In this document: in pieces, positions 16,851 through 25,730 of the stretch
Position numbering within the stretch: the stretch's first letter is position 1
Layout of the letters: every line of letters begins with the position of its first letter
DNA from: an uncultured Sutterella sp.
GTDB taxonomy: Bacteria > Pseudomonadota > Gammaproteobacteria > Burkholderiales > Burkholderiaceae_F
Length of the DNA: 64,000 nucleotides
Assembly (NCBI GenBank): GCA_900545275.1
Contig: UQYG01000008.1
Location: 1-64,000, forward strand
Reading direction: 5' to 3'
Program-made: the position numbers and the translations under genes
Notes under the pieces: generated by a model
Databases searched by the model: none
What the model was told of the DNA's origin: nothing
The model's input: only the letters and a program-made list of their open reading frames with translations

Positions 16851-17591
16851 ATGCGTCAGATCTTCACGTCGCTGCCTTATGTTTTGCCCGCCGATCCTCC
16901 GGAAATCGCCGCGCTCTATCGCGCGCGAGGGACCGAACGAATCGTAAAACGGGGAGAGACGTTGAAGCGCGGCGGCGAAGACGCGAAGCTTTTCTTCCTC
17001 ACCGAGGGGCTTGCCGCCTACTTCATCGCCGAAGAACTCACGGGACGCCCCAAAGTGCTCGGGCTCCTTCCGCCCGGACGAGCGGCCGGCGACCTCACGG
17101 CCGCGATCGAGAACCGCTGCAACGTGCACACGAAGATGATCACCGACGGGAAAGTGCTCGTTTTGCCCGCCTCCATTCTCACGAAAGCCATGCGCAGCGA
17201 AGGGGGTTTTGCGGAAGTGCTCGTGCGAAGCGTCATCGCCAAGGAAGAGTGCCACATCGAAGGCATGGTCGCGAACTTCACGCTCCCGCCCGAGCAGCGC
17301 CTCAAGGTCTTCTTTCAGTCGGCGCTCACCCATGAGGGCGGATGCGTCGAGGAAGCGGAATGGTGGCGGCTTCCCTATCGGCTCTCCGCGGAATTCGTGG
17401 GCGAAGTCGTCAACCTCAACCGAGTGAGCGTCGCGAAGATTTTGAGCGCGTGGTTCCGCGAGGACCTTGCAAAGCGCGAAGGGACGGACCTCTTCGTGCG
17501 CCCCGCCCTCTTCGACGACGTCTACGACTGGCTCGCAAGGAACGACCGCGCCGCCAAACCGGTATGGCCGCAGGCGACGCGCGAAGATTGA
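16851..17591 (+). CDS. Crp/Fnr-family transcription regulator
   Basis: This 246-residue protein has an N-terminal cyclic-nucleotide-binding-like beta-roll (about residues 20-125, with LLPPGRAAGD) and a C-terminal winged helix-turn-helix (RLSAEFVGEVVNLNRVSVAK, about 190-215). There is no N-terminal cysteine cluster, so it is not an oxygen sensor of the FNR kind; three scattered Cys are present. The effector is unknown. The frame is open upstream through the terminator, so the ATG at 16851 is used; its ribosome site is poor. TATACT at 16808-16813 could be the -10 box. The gene faces the flavoprotein gene at 17681 and lies near a second at 19476, so it may control one of these reductases, which is only a guess from position. 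Confidence 0.82.
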   Translation: MRQIFTSLPYVLPADPPEIAALYRARGTERIVKRGETLKRGGEDAKLFFLTEGLAAYFIAEELTGRPKVLGLLPPGRAAGDLTAAIENRCNVHTKMITDGKVLVLPASILTKAMRSEGGFAEVLVRSVIAKEECHIEGMVANFTLPPEQRLKVFFQSALTHEGGCVEEAEWWRLPYRLSAEFVGEVVNLNRVSVAKILSAWFREDLAKREGTDLFVRPALFDDVYDWLARNDRAAKPVWPQATRED

Positions 17592-17598
17592 CGCACAC

Positions 17599-17637
17599 AA
17601 AAAAGGGTCGGCTCACCAATGGTGAAAACCGACCCTT
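17599..17637 (-). terminator. terminator of the minus-strand flavoprotein gene
   Basis: Read on the minus strand, AAGGGTCGG (17637-17629) pairs with CCGACCCTT (17611-17603) and runs into a T stretch. A second dyad (GTCGACCGG at 17645-17653 with CCGGTCGAC at 17663-17671) lies between it and the stop codon. Confidence 0.82.
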
Positions 17638-17680
17638 CGACAATGTCGACCGGATTTTGAACCCGGTCGACCGAGGCGTC

Positions 17681-19177
17681 TTACTTGAGCGTCTTGATGT
17701 ACTCAGCAGCCGAATCGACCGCGATGCGGGCCGAGTTCACCGCGAAGCCCACGGTGGAGCCGGCCATCAGGAGGTCGTAGCTGTCGCCGTACATGCCGCC
17801 GACGTCGTTGCCCGCAGCGAAGAGACCCGGAATCGGTTCTTCGTCGGGCGTCACGACTTCAAAGCGTTCGTTCGCCTTGATGCCGCCCAACGTGCCGAGC
17901 GTGCTCGCCACGGACTTGATCGCGTAGAAGGGACCCGTCTTCACTTCGCGCAGATACTGCGGATCCTTCGCGAATTCTTCGTCGTGACGCACGGCGCAGA
18001 AGCCGTTGTAGGCTTCGACCGTCTTCTTGAGCTTGTCGGCGTTCATGCCGGTCGCCTTGGCGAGACCGTCGAGCGTATCGGACTTGAAGGCCCAGCCGGC
18101 CTTGACGGCGGCGTCCCATTCCTTGTCGAAGTTGACGAGCTTCGTGCCGACCGGAACCATGACGCCGACGCCCAGGTCAATGCCCGCGTCCTTCACCATA
18201 TGGTCGAGCGTCGCCTGGTCATAGACGACGAACATCGTGCCGCCGATGCGTTCGAGGGCGTTGCCGGCAAACGGCCATTCGAGCATGATCTTTTCGTCGC
18301 AGAAGCGTTCGCCCTTCGGCGTGAGCCAGAGGTGCGGCTGCTTGGCGGTGGCGCTCACGTGGTTGGTCGTGCCCACGCCGCGCGGACCCGGACGATAGGA
18401 GGCCTGCACTTCGGTGCCTTCCTTGCCGGCGCCCACGGCCCAGGCCATGCGGATGCCGTCGCCCGTCTTGCCCGTCTGCGCGAGACCGTCGGCGTCGGGG
18501 AAGCGGAGGTATTCCCTGGCCATTTCCTTGTTGGCGAAGAACCCGCCCGTGGCGATGATCGTCGCCTTGGCGTGAATCGTGATCTTGTCGCCCGCCTTGT
18601 TCGTGGCTTCGACGCCCACGACGCGGCCGTTTTCCGTCAGAAGCTTTTCACCCCAGGTGTTGAGAAGGAGCTTCTGCCCCTTTTCCTTGTACTTTTTCTG
18701 GAAGAGGTTGATCCAGCCCGCGCCGCGGCCTTCGTAGATGTGCCAGGTATAGAGGCCGTTCGGATAGTTCGAGAAGAGCTTTTCGAACTTCACGCCGTTC
18801 TTCATCATCCAGTCGATCGTGTCGGCCGACTTGTTGACGAAGGCACGCACCATCTTGGCGTTGCCGCGCCAGTGACCGTAGTTCATGATCTTCTGGAAGG
18901 CTTCGTCCTTCGTGAGACCGTAGTTCCAGTCGCGCTGCATCTTGCTTTCGACCGCGAAGATGCCTTCGGAGAACTGGCCCGTGCCGCCCGGCATGGCGGC
19001 TTTTTCAAGCGTGATCACGTTGAAGTTCTTTTCGGCGGCGGCCCAGGCGGCGGCCGTGCCCGAAGCACCGGCACCGATCACGACGATGTCGGTCTTGTAT
19101 TCCTGATCGGCGGCCCAGACAGGCGACATGGCGAGCGCCACGGCCGCGGCGGCGAGCGTCAGATGCATTTTGCTCAT
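17681..19177 (-). CDS. exported FAD-dependent reductase, fumarate reductase flavoprotein family
   Basis: This 498-residue protein has a Sec signal peptide (cut near residue 23, PVWAADQ) and then an FAD_binding_2 domain with the dinucleotide motif DIVVIGAGASG (about 30-40), the FAD segment EKAAMPGGTGQFSEG and the C-terminal IPGLFAAGNDVGGMYG. It belongs to the FccA/UrdA superfamily, whose members reduce fumarate, urocanate, cinnamates or related enoates in the periplasm. It lacks both an FMN-binding domain and haem motifs, so electrons must come from a separate partner not encoded beside it. The start has a strong AAGGAG. It is divergent from the flavoprotein gene at 19476, sharing a 298-bp control region. 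Confidence 0.85.
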   Translation of the reverse strand: MSKMHLTLAAAAVALAMSPVWAADQEYKTDIVVIGAGASGTAAAWAAAEKNFNVITLEKAAMPGGTGQFSEGIFAVESKMQRDWNYGLTKDEAFQKIMNYGHWRGNAKMVRAFVNKSADTIDWMMKNGVKFEKLFSNYPNGLYTWHIYEGRGAGWINLFQKKYKEKGQKLLLNTWGEKLLTENGRVVGVEATNKAGDKITIHAKATIIATGGFFANKEMAREYLRFPDADGLAQTGKTGDGIRMAWAVGAGKEGTEVQASYRPGPRGVGTTNHVSATAKQPHLWLTPKGERFCDEKIMLEWPFAGNALERIGGTMFVVYDQATLDHMVKDAGIDLGVGVMVPVGTKLVNFDKEWDAAVKAGWAFKSDTLDGLAKATGMNADKLKKTVEAYNGFCAVRHDEEFAKDPQYLREVKTGPFYAIKSVASTLGTLGGIKANERFEVVTPDEEPIPGLFAAGNDVGGMYGDSYDLLMAGSTVGFAVNSARIAVDSAAEYIKTLK

Positions 19178-19250
19178 GATTGACTCCTTTCGAAATTGAG
19201 AAGAGCGGTTTGGTTAGATCGTGAGTATCAAGCCCGTCGACCCTCCTGTC

Positions 19251-19266
19251 TGTAGCCGCGACTACA
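19251..19266. promoter_or_regulatory. 16-bp palindrome between the divergent flavoprotein genes
   Basis: TGTAGCCGCGACTACA is a palindrome with one mismatch (TGTAG and CTACA arms exact). It lies 74 bp before the minus-strand gene and 210 bp before the plus-strand gene and is the best operator candidate in this 298-bp divergent region. Otherwise I see no gene there. Confidence 0.45.
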
Positions 19267-19475
19267 CTCGCGGGTTTGTCCCGATTTGTCGCAAAAACGG
19301 TGCATAAATTCTTTTTACATTGGGCGCTTTCCTTTGCGGATCCTTCTGCCTCTCTACTCCGTGCACCCTATGCGTTTTCTTTTAGGGATAAGTTCCGAAG
19401 CGCCCGCGCGGGGGTGTTCACTAGAATTTTTCGAGCACAAGGACACCCTGCACCCCTTTGGAAAGGAGAATAAAC

Positions 19476-21275
19476 ATGCGCATGGGAACCAAACGACTCG
19501 CCGCTCTGGCGGTATCCGCCGCCCTTTGCGGCAGCGCCTTCGCCGCCATGACCGACGGCACCTACACGGGTGAAGGCAAGGGCCGCAACGGCACGATCAC
19601 GGTGGAAGTCACCGTCAAGGCCGGCAAGCTCGACGCCGTCAAGGTGGTGAAGCACACCGAAACGGTCGGCATCTCGGACGCCGCCGTCGCCGACTTCCCG
19701 AAGGCGATCGTTGCGGCGCAGAGCACCGCGGTCGATGCCGTGGCGGGCGCCACGATGACGTCCGAAGGCATCCGTCAGGCCGTCGCCCAGGCGATCCAGA
19801 AGGCGGGCGGTGATCCCGCCCAGTTCGCCACGGCGGTCGTGAAGAAGAAGGCCGCCAAGAAGCTCGTCAAGGAAAAGGCCGACATCGTCGTGGTCGGCGC
19901 GGGCGGCTCGGGCATTTCCGCCGCCGTCAAGGCCGAAACGCTCGGCGCGAACGTGATCCTGATCGAAAAGATGCCGGTGATCGGCGGCGCCACGGCTCTG
20001 AACGCGGGCACCCTCATCGCCACGGGCTCGAAGTATCAGCGCGAAGTCATGAAGGAAACGAAGGACTCGCCCGAACTCGCTTACAAGGACATCTTCACGG
20101 TCGGCAAGAACCGCAACGACCCGACGCTCGTCAAGATGGTGACCGAACGCGTGGGCGGCGTCGTCGACTGGCTCATCTACGACATGAAGATTCCGTACGG
20201 TCCCGCCGCGACGCAATATCCCGACCACTCCGCCAACCGTCAGCTCGGCGTGACAGGCCGCTCCGTCAACTACCTCAACCTCATGCGCGAGAAGTTCCTC
20301 AGCATGGGCGGGAAGCTCATGCTGCAGACGCGCGCCCAGGAACTCATCCGTGACGACGCCGGCAAGGTCGTCGGCGTTCGCGCGACGGACAAGGACGGCA
20401 ACACGGTCGAACTCACCTCGAAGGCCGTCATTCTCGCTTCGGGCGGCTACGGCGCCGTGAAGTCGATGCTCCCGAAGGAAATGAGCAACTACGTCTTCTA
20501 CGGTCTCGACAGCGAAACGGGCGACGGCTACAAGATGGCGACCGCCATCGGCGCGGGCACGATCAACCTCGACCTCGTCAAGATGTATCCGCAGGGCGTC
20601 GAAACGGTTCCGGGCCACGGCCTCGCCGCCACGGCCTCCTCCACCGACACGATGAAGAAGTCGGGCGCCATCTACGTCAACAAGAACGGAGAACGCTACG
20701 TCGACGAAAACGCCGCCTTGGGCGTATTGACGGACAAGACGGTCGAGCAGCCCGACCACATCGCCTACATCGTGATGGACGCGAAGGCCTGGAAGGAATA
20801 CGTCGCGAAGTCGCTTGAAGACAAGCTCGTCCCGAACGAAGAAACGCTCATGACGTGGACGAAGATCGTCAACAACGGCCGTCCCGTGATGGCCGTCTCC
20901 GACAATCTCGCCGACGCCGCCAAGACCATGGGCGTCGACCCCGAAGGTCTTGCGAAGACCGTCGCCCGTTGGAACGACATGGTGAAGGCGGGCGAAGACA
21001 AGGACTTCCACCGCAAGATTACGGGCGGCCTCGGCGAAGGCCCCTACTACATCGTCGAACAGAAGGTCCGTTATCAGACGACCCTGGGCGGCCTCAAGGC
21101 CGACGCGGACCTGCGCATTCTCGACAAGGCCGGCAAGCCCATCCCGGGTCTCTACGGTGCGGGCTGCGTCGTGGGCGGCGCCAACGGCGCCGACAGTCTG
21201 ACCGCCATGATGAACTCCTGGGCCATCGTCTCGGGCGTCGTCTCCGCGGAAAGCGCCGTGAAGTCGATCCGATAA
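19476..21275 (+). CDS. exported flavoprotein reductase with FMN-binding domain (urocanate reductase-like)
   Basis: This 599-residue protein has a Sec signal peptide (cut near residue 23, SAFAAM), an FMN_bind domain with the covalent flavin motif DAVAGATMTS (Thr93), and then an FAD_binding_2 domain starting at VVVGAGGSG (about 138-146) and ending in IPGLYGAGCVVGGANG. The two-flavin layout matches urocanate reductase (UrdA) and related periplasmic enoate reductases: FMN takes electrons from a quinol-linked donor and FAD reduces the substrate. The substrate cannot be assigned from sequence. The start is the ATG at 19476, seven bases behind GGAG; an in-frame TTG at 19458 precedes the ribosome site and is rejected. 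The domain order differs from the neighbouring flavoprotein, which has no FMN part. Confidence 0.9.
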   Translation: MRMGTKRLAALAVSAALCGSAFAAMTDGTYTGEGKGRNGTITVEVTVKAGKLDAVKVVKHTETVGISDAAVADFPKAIVAAQSTAVDAVAGATMTSEGIRQAVAQAIQKAGGDPAQFATAVVKKKAAKKLVKEKADIVVVGAGGSGISAAVKAETLGANVILIEKMPVIGGATALNAGTLIATGSKYQREVMKETKDSPELAYKDIFTVGKNRNDPTLVKMVTERVGGVVDWLIYDMKIPYGPAATQYPDHSANRQLGVTGRSVNYLNLMREKFLSMGGKLMLQTRAQELIRDDAGKVVGVRATDKDGNTVELTSKAVILASGGYGAVKSMLPKEMSNYVFYGLDSETGDGYKMATAIGAGTINLDLVKMYPQGVETVPGHGLAATASSTDTMKKSGAIYVNKNGERYVDENAALGVLTDKTVEQPDHIAYIVMDAKAWKEYVAKSLEDKLVPNEETLMTWTKIVNNGRPVMAVSDNLADAAKTMGVDPEGLAKTVARWNDMVKAGEDKDFHRKITGGLGEGPYYIVEQKVRYQTTLGGLKADADLRILDKAGKPIPGLYGAGCVVGGANGADSLTAMMNSWAIVSGVVSAESAVKSIR

Positions 21276-21300
21276 GTCTGCCGCCTTCGGCAACCACTAC

Positions 21301-21341
21301 AAAAAACCGCGATCCCCTCTCCGGAGGGGGCGCGGTTTTTT
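21301..21341 (+). terminator. terminator after the FMN/FAD reductase
   Basis: AAAAAACCGCG (21301-21311) is the exact inverse of CGCGGTTTTTT (21331-21341), with an inner CCCCTC/GAGGGG stem. Confidence 0.92.
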
Positions 21342-21410
21342 CCTTCGTTGAACCCCGCCTCTCGCCGTGCGACAATGAGCGGCATCGCCTTCTCTTTGGG
21401 GAGACTTTCC

Positions 21411-22565
21411 ATGTCCAAACTTTGCGGCCTGACGCTCGCCGACCCGAACGTCCCGACGCCCTCCTTCGTGATCGAGGAGGCGCGCCTTGAAAAGAACCTT
21501 CGCCGCGCACTCGACCAAGCCCGGCGACTCGGCGTGAAGCTTCGCCCGCACCTCAAGACCCACAAGTCGATCGGGATTGCGCTTCGTCAAATGGAATCGC
21601 CCCGAGGTCCCGCCAGCGTGTCGACGCTTCTTGAAGCCGAATACTTCTTTTTCCACGGCGTCACGGACCTTCTCTACGCCGTCGGCATCGCGCCGCAGAA
21701 ACTTGCGCAGATCGCTTCCCTGCGCAAGGAAGGGTGCGACCTCAAGATCATTCTCGACAACGCCGCGGCGGCGGACGCCGTCTCCGAGTTCTGTGAAAAG
21801 CACGGCGTCTCCGTTCCAGTGCTCCTTGAGGTCGACGTGGACGGCCACCGCTCGGGTCTCGCTCCCGAGTCGCCGGAGCTCCTCGCGGTCGCCGGACACC
21901 TTCGCGGCGGCGCCCGTCTTGTCGGCGTCCTCACGCACGCGGGCGCGAGCTACGACGAACCCGACCTGGATCATGTCCGCGCCGCGGCCGAGCGCGAACG
22001 CGACGGGATCGTGCTCGCCGCGAAAAGACTGCGCGAAGCGGGCCACACCGTCGAAATCGTCTCGGCCGGCTCCACTCCGACCGTTCTTACGGCCGAGGAC
22101 GAAACGGGCGTCACCGAAGTGCGTTGCGGCGTCTATTCGCTTTTTGACCTCTTCATGACGAACGTCGGCGTCGCGACGGTGGACGACATCGCAGGTTCGG
22201 TTCTCGCGACCGTGATCGGACATCAGCCCGCAAAGGGCCAGGTGATCGTCGACGCCGGATGGATGGCGATGTCGCGCGACCGCGGCACAGCGCGCCAGAA
22301 GCGCGACTATGGCTACGGACTCGTCTGCGACGTCGCGGGGACCCCGATTCGCGGCGGGACCGTCCTCATGACGGGGGCGAATCAGGAACACGGCATCATC
22401 GAGGCGACCGAGGGCCCGGCGCTTCGCCCCGAAGACTTTCCCGTCGGAACGAGGCTTCGGATTCTCCCGAACCACGCCTGTCCCGCGGCGGCGCCCTACG
22501 AGAAACTTCTTCTCGTGCGGGACGGAAAAATACTCGAAGAGCTCACGCACGTTCGGGGCTGGTAA
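21411..22565 (+). CDS. D-serine dehydratase-like / D-threonine aldolase-family PLP enzyme
   Basis: This 384-residue protein is a fold-type III (alanine racemase-like) PLP enzyme. The N-terminal barrel has the PLP lysine in RPHLKTHKS (about residue 50), and the C-terminal domain has the zinc motif PNHACPAA (His and Cys) typical of eukaryotic-type D-serine dehydratase and D-threonine aldolase. These enzymes break down D-serine to pyruvate or D-threonine to glycine and acetaldehyde in the cytoplasm. Which reaction applies cannot be told. The ATG at 21411 follows GGGGAG. It is separated from the reductase gene by a terminator and has its own downstream terminator. Confidence 0.85.
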   Translation: MSKLCGLTLADPNVPTPSFVIEEARLEKNLRRALDQARRLGVKLRPHLKTHKSIGIALRQMESPRGPASVSTLLEAEYFFFHGVTDLLYAVGIAPQKLAQIASLRKEGCDLKIILDNAAAADAVSEFCEKHGVSVPVLLEVDVDGHRSGLAPESPELLAVAGHLRGGARLVGVLTHAGASYDEPDLDHVRAAAERERDGIVLAAKRLREAGHTVEIVSAGSTPTVLTAEDETGVTEVRCGVYSLFDLFMTNVGVATVDDIAGSVLATVIGHQPAKGQVIVDAGWMAMSRDRGTARQKRDYGYGLVCDVAGTPIRGGTVLMTGANQEHGIIEATEGPALRPEDFPVGTRLRILPNHACPAAAPYEKLLLVRDGKILEELTHVRGW

Positions 22566-22570
22566 GAAAT

Positions 22571-22618
22571 GAACGGCTGCTTCTCCTTTTCCCGAAGCGG
22601 TCGTTCACTCTTTTTTTT
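22571..22618 (+). terminator. terminator after the D-serine dehydratase-like gene
   Basis: A 13-bp imperfect stem (22571-22583 with 22594-22606, two mismatches) is followed by eight T at 22611-22618. Confidence 0.78.
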
Positions 22619-22633
22619 CGTAGCTTTCCCTTC

Positions 22634-23392
22634 TCAGTTTCGGATCTTCCAGCCTCGTGTCAGCAACGTCACCGCAACGGCCGTGACGATGAGAGCGGTC
22701 AGTCCCGTCACGGCGAGGCTCGCCCAGGGATCCGTGTCGCCCCGACCGAAAAAGCCTTGACGGAAGCCGTCGACGAGATAAAAGAAAGGGTTGAACCGGC
22801 TGATTTCGCGCCAGGCGGGCGGCAGGGAATCGACCGAATAGAAGACGCCCGAGAGGAAGGTGAGCGGCATCACGACGAAATTCTGTACCGCCCCCATCTG
22901 GTCGTACTTCTCGGCCCAGAGCGCCGTGACGAGCCCGAGCGACGCCATGATCGCGGCGCCGAAGAAGGCGAAGGCGATCAGAAGGAAGGGCTCGCGCACG
23001 GGCGGCATCGCCCACCAGGCACAGACGGCGTAGAGGCCCGCCCCCACGAGGAAACTTCTCACGAAGCTCGCCCCGATGTAGGCGGCCGCCATCTGCGGCC
23101 CCGGAATCGCGGGCATCAGAACGAACACCAGGTGTCCCGCGATCTTCGCCTGAATGAGGGACGACGCCGTGTTCGCGAAGGCGTTCTGCAGGACCGACAT
23201 CATGATGAGGCCCGGCACGATGAAGGCCGTGTAGCTCACGCCCTCGTAGACGGGAAGATGCTTCGAGAGCGCCTCGCCGAAGACGACGAGATAGAGAAAT
23301 CCCGTCAGGACGGGCGCAAGAATCGTATGAAGTCCCACCTTCCAGAAACGGTGTACTTCTTTCCAAAAAAGGGTTCGAAAAGGAATCCACAT
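22634..23392 (-). CDS. ABC-2 type transporter permease (YadH-like)
   Basis: This 252-residue inner-membrane protein has six hydrophobic helices and the ABC-2 export signature near the end of helix 5 (FNPFFYLVDGFRQGFFG). The family exports lipids, polysaccharides, drugs or haem-related compounds with a partner ATPase. The ATG at 23392 overlaps the stop of the ATPase gene by one base (TGATG), so the pair is translationally coupled. The pair resembles E. coli YadG-YadH, of unknown substrate. It is the last unit of the minus-strand run that begins with hutW, but a weak terminator-like hairpin after tonB leaves it open whether it belongs to the haem operon. Confidence 0.88.
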   Translation of the reverse strand: MWIPFRTLFWKEVHRFWKVGLHTILAPVLTGFLYLVVFGEALSKHLPVYEGVSYTAFIVPGLIMMSVLQNAFANTASSLIQAKIAGHLVFVLMPAIPGPQMAAAYIGASFVRSFLVGAGLYAVCAWWAMPPVREPFLLIAFAFFGAAIMASLGLVTALWAEKYDQMGAVQNFVVMPLTFLSGVFYSVDSLPPAWREISRFNPFFYLVDGFRQGFFGRGDTDPWASLAVTGLTALIVTAVAVTLLTRGWKIRN

Positions 23393-24300
23393 CACTTCGC
23401 TCCTGCGGTCACGGCCCAAAACACGTCTTCGAGGTCGGGCTGTCCGAGCGTGAGGTTTTCCACTCGAAGCCCCGCATCGTGAAGCGCCCCGAGGAGGCTG
23501 CGGACATCCTCTGCGTCGCCCGCGCGCAGCACGACGTCATCGCCGTGCCGGCGCAGAACGCGCCCGGCGAGTCCTGCGGGAAGGTCCCCGCCCTCGAGAC
23601 GGCAACGCAAAACGCGTCCCTCAAAGCGCGAAAGAAGCTTTTCGGTCGTGTCGAGCGCCGCAATACGGCCTTCCTTCAGAATCGCCACGCGCCGGCAGAG
23701 CGCCTGCGCTTCGGCGAGATAGTGGGTCGTAAGGACGATCGTGTGTCCCTTCTTGTGGAGTCCCCCGATGAATGTCCAGAGGTTTTCCCGAAGCTCCACG
23801 TCGACTCCCGCCGTCGGTTCGTCGAGCACAATGACGGGAGGCTTGTGAACCAGGGCCTGCGCGACCAGGACGCGGCGCTTCATCCCGCCCGAGAGCGCCC
23901 GAACGTTCGCCTCGGCCTTCTCGAGGAGGCCAAGGTTTTCAAGGATCTCGTCGATCCAATCGTCGTTTTTGACGATCCCCCAGTAACCCGACTGATAGCG
24001 AAGGGTTTCGCGCACCGTAAGGAAGGGATCGAAGGTGATTTCCTGCGGCACGATCCCTAGGTTGCGCGCGGCGCCCCGCGGATCCTTGGAGCGGTCGATC
24101 CCTCGCACGAAGATGCGTCCGCCCGTCGGCTTCGTGAGGCCGGCGAGCGACGTGATGAGGGTGGTCTTGCCGGCGCCGTTGGGGCCCAAAAGTCCAAAAA
24201 ACTCTCCCTCCTCCACGGTGAACGTAACGCCCTTCAGGGCGCGCACGCCGTTGGGATAGGTTTTCTCGAGCGACTCAAAAGAGAGTGCGGGTTGCGTCAT
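23392..24300 (-). CDS. ABC transporter ATP-binding protein (YadG-like)
   Basis: This 302-residue ATPase has Walker A GPNGAGKTT (about 39-47), signature LSGGMKRR, Walker B VIVLDEPTAGVD and the switch His in LTTHYLAEAQ, followed by an 80-residue C-terminal domain usual in DrrA/YadG-type exporters. It powers the coupled permease. It starts 65 bp after the tonB stop. In this position it could export a product or excess porphyrin, but the family is common and may simply be a neighbour. Confidence 0.9.
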   Translation of the reverse strand: MTQPALSFESLEKTYPNGVRALKGVTFTVEEGEFFGLLGPNGAGKTTLITSLAGLTKPTGGRIFVRGIDRSKDPRGAARNLGIVPQEITFDPFLTVRETLRYQSGYWGIVKNDDWIDEILENLGLLEKAEANVRALSGGMKRRVLVAQALVHKPPVIVLDEPTAGVDVELRENLWTFIGGLHKKGHTIVLTTHYLAEAQALCRRVAILKEGRIAALDTTEKLLSRFEGRVLRCRLEGGDLPAGLAGRVLRRHGDDVVLRAGDAEDVRSLLGALHDAGLRVENLTLGQPDLEDVFWAVTAGAK

Positions 24301-24336
24301 GAAGAAACTTCTACGTTGAAATCCGGGAAAGGACGA

Positions 24337-24356
24337 GGGGACGGCGATGCGTCCCC
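24337..24356 (-). terminator. weak terminator-like hairpin after tonB
   Basis: On the minus strand GGGGACG (24356-24350), a six-base loop and CGTCCCC (24343-24337) are followed by TCGTCCTTTCC. The T run is poor, so partial read-through into the ABC exporter is likely. Confidence 0.45.
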
Positions 24357-24365
24357 GCGCGAAAG

Positions 24366-25283
24366 TCAGTGCAGTTCAAATCGAACGGGCACCACGATGG
24401 TAACCGCCTTTCTGAGCTTTGTGGGACGTCCTTCGAGCGGTTCGGCGGCTTTTAGGGCCGCTCGGTTGAGAAGGGCCGAGGCGTGTTTTTTGCGGATCGC
24501 GACGCTTGCGACGCGTCCGTCGGGGCCGATTTCGACCGCGAGCAGCACTTCGCCCTGTTGGCCCGTCTGTCGGGCGCGGCGCGGATAAGCCTTGTTGGCT
24601 TCGACGACGGCAAGCAGTTCCGCGAGCACCTGATCCGTACCGTCGGACGCCCCGGAGCCGCTCCCACTCATCCCCTTACCGACGCCGCCCTCGCGCCCCT
24701 CTGCGAGTCCCGCCTGCCCGGCCCGGGCGACCGGTCCTTCCACCGCCTCGGACGAGGGTGCCGGCGCCGGGGTCGGCGTCGACACGGCGGGCGCCGGTTT
24801 CGAGACGGGCTTCGGTTTTTCCACGCGTTTGGGCTGCGGTTTCGGCTTGACGGGTTCGAGCTTCGGTTCCGGTTTCGGTTCTGGTTTCGGTTCCGGCTCG
24901 GGAATCGGCTCGGGTTCCGGTATCGGTTCGGGTTCGGGCTCAGGCATCAGTTCGGGCTCCGAAATCGGTTCGGGTTCGGGAACGGGTTCCGGTTCCGGTT
25001 CCGGTTTCGGGCGTGCGGGCACCTCGAAGTCGCTCTCCTCGGCGAGGTGTTCGACGAGGGGCTTTTCGATCGGCGTCTCGGGGATTTCGCGCAACGTTTC
25101 CCGAGGAACGTCGACCAAGCGCACGGCCGTTTCCTCCCGAAAGAGGGCGGCCGCGATGTCGGGGACCCGAATGACCTTCTGCGTCGCCTCCCAGCCGCCC
25201 GCGAGGACGAGCCCGACCGCCGCGGCCGTCACGATCGTGCGCGCGGCCCGGTCGGCGATTTGACTCTCCCGAAGCTCACTCAT
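24366..25283 (-). CDS. tonB: TonB energy transducer with long Pro-Glu repeat
   Basis: This 305-residue protein has an N-terminal membrane anchor (about 14-32), a long rigid spacer rich in Pro-Glu and Pro-Lys repeats (about 90-165), a Gly/Ser-rich hinge (about 185-215) and the C-terminal TonB domain with the YP motif (residues 233-234) and VEIGPDGRVASVAI. It links proton flow through ExbB-ExbD to the plug of outer-membrane receptors. It overlaps the end of exbD by 8 bp. The dedicated ExbB-ExbD-TonB set inside the haem operon suggests it serves the receptor at 30357, and it could also serve the paralogue at 14621. The repeat makes the DNA at about 24840-25020 low in complexity. Confidence 0.95.
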   Translation of the reverse strand: MSELRESQIADRAARTIVTAAAVGLVLAGGWEATQKVIRVPDIAAALFREETAVRLVDVPRETLREIPETPIEKPLVEHLAEESDFEVPARPKPEPEPEPVPEPEPISEPELMPEPEPEPIPEPEPIPEPEPKPEPKPEPKLEPVKPKPQPKRVEKPKPVSKPAPAVSTPTPAPAPSSEAVEGPVARAGQAGLAEGREGGVGKGMSGSGSGASDGTDQVLAELLAVVEANKAYPRRARQTGQQGEVLLAVEIGPDGRVASVAIRKKHASALLNRAALKAAEPLEGRPTKLRKAVTIVVPVRFELH

Positions 25284-25719
25284 CGGCCGCCCCTCGGGTG
25301 GCTTCGGAAACCTCGGCGCTCCCGGCGGGTTCCGGATCCGTGCTGATCACGAAGCGGCCCTCACGCTTCACCTTGGCAAGGTCCATCACCTCGACAAACT
25401 TCGCAAAGGGCGCCTCGCGGTCCATGTAGATGTTGAGCGTGCGCTCGGGCGCGGCGTCGAGCGCCGCCGTGAGCCCTTCGATCGTCGTCGCTTCGGCGCC
25501 GAGCCAGAGCGACCCGTCCTTCTTGACGGAAAGCAGGAGGTCGTTGCGTTCGCGCGAAACCTCTCCGTTCGACGCCTGAGGGAGCATCACCTCGAGCACG
25601 GGCTTCGAAAAGCTCATCGTCAGGACGAAAAAGATGATGAGCATGAAGAGGCAGTCGATCAGGGGCGTCAGATCGATCTGAGGCTCTTCGTCGAAATTGC
25701 CGAAAAAGTCGCTGTTCAT
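25276..25719 (-). CDS. exbD: ExbD/TolR-family proton-channel subunit
   Basis: This 147-residue protein has one membrane helix near the N-terminus with the conserved Asp that carries protons (PQIDLTPLIDCLFMLIIFF) and a small periplasmic domain. It forms the ExbB-ExbD motor that drives TonB. The start is the ATG at 25719, six bases behind GAGGAG; an in-frame TTG at 25734 is rejected. It lies 11 bp after exbB and overlaps tonB. A C-terminal Ala/Glu-rich tail is slightly longer than in E. coli ExbD. Confidence 0.95.
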   Translation of the reverse strand: MNSDFFGNFDEEPQIDLTPLIDCLFMLIIFFVLTMSFSKPVLEVMLPQASNGEVSRERNDLLLSVKKDGSLWLGAEATTIEGLTAALDAAPERTLNIYMDREAPFAKFVEVMDLAKVKREGRFVISTDPEPAGSAEVSEATRGAADE

Positions 25720-25730
25720 CGCCAGACTCC

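Noticed and set aside
22634..24300. ABC-2 pair as a firm part of the haem system
   Set aside because: The pair is YadGH-like and common in proteobacteria, and a terminator-like hairpin separates it from tonB; position alone is not enough.
24829..25260. Gly-Ser-Phe repeat protein on the plus strand opposite tonB
   Set aside because: It is the complement of the Pro-Glu repeat codons of tonB and has no start context.
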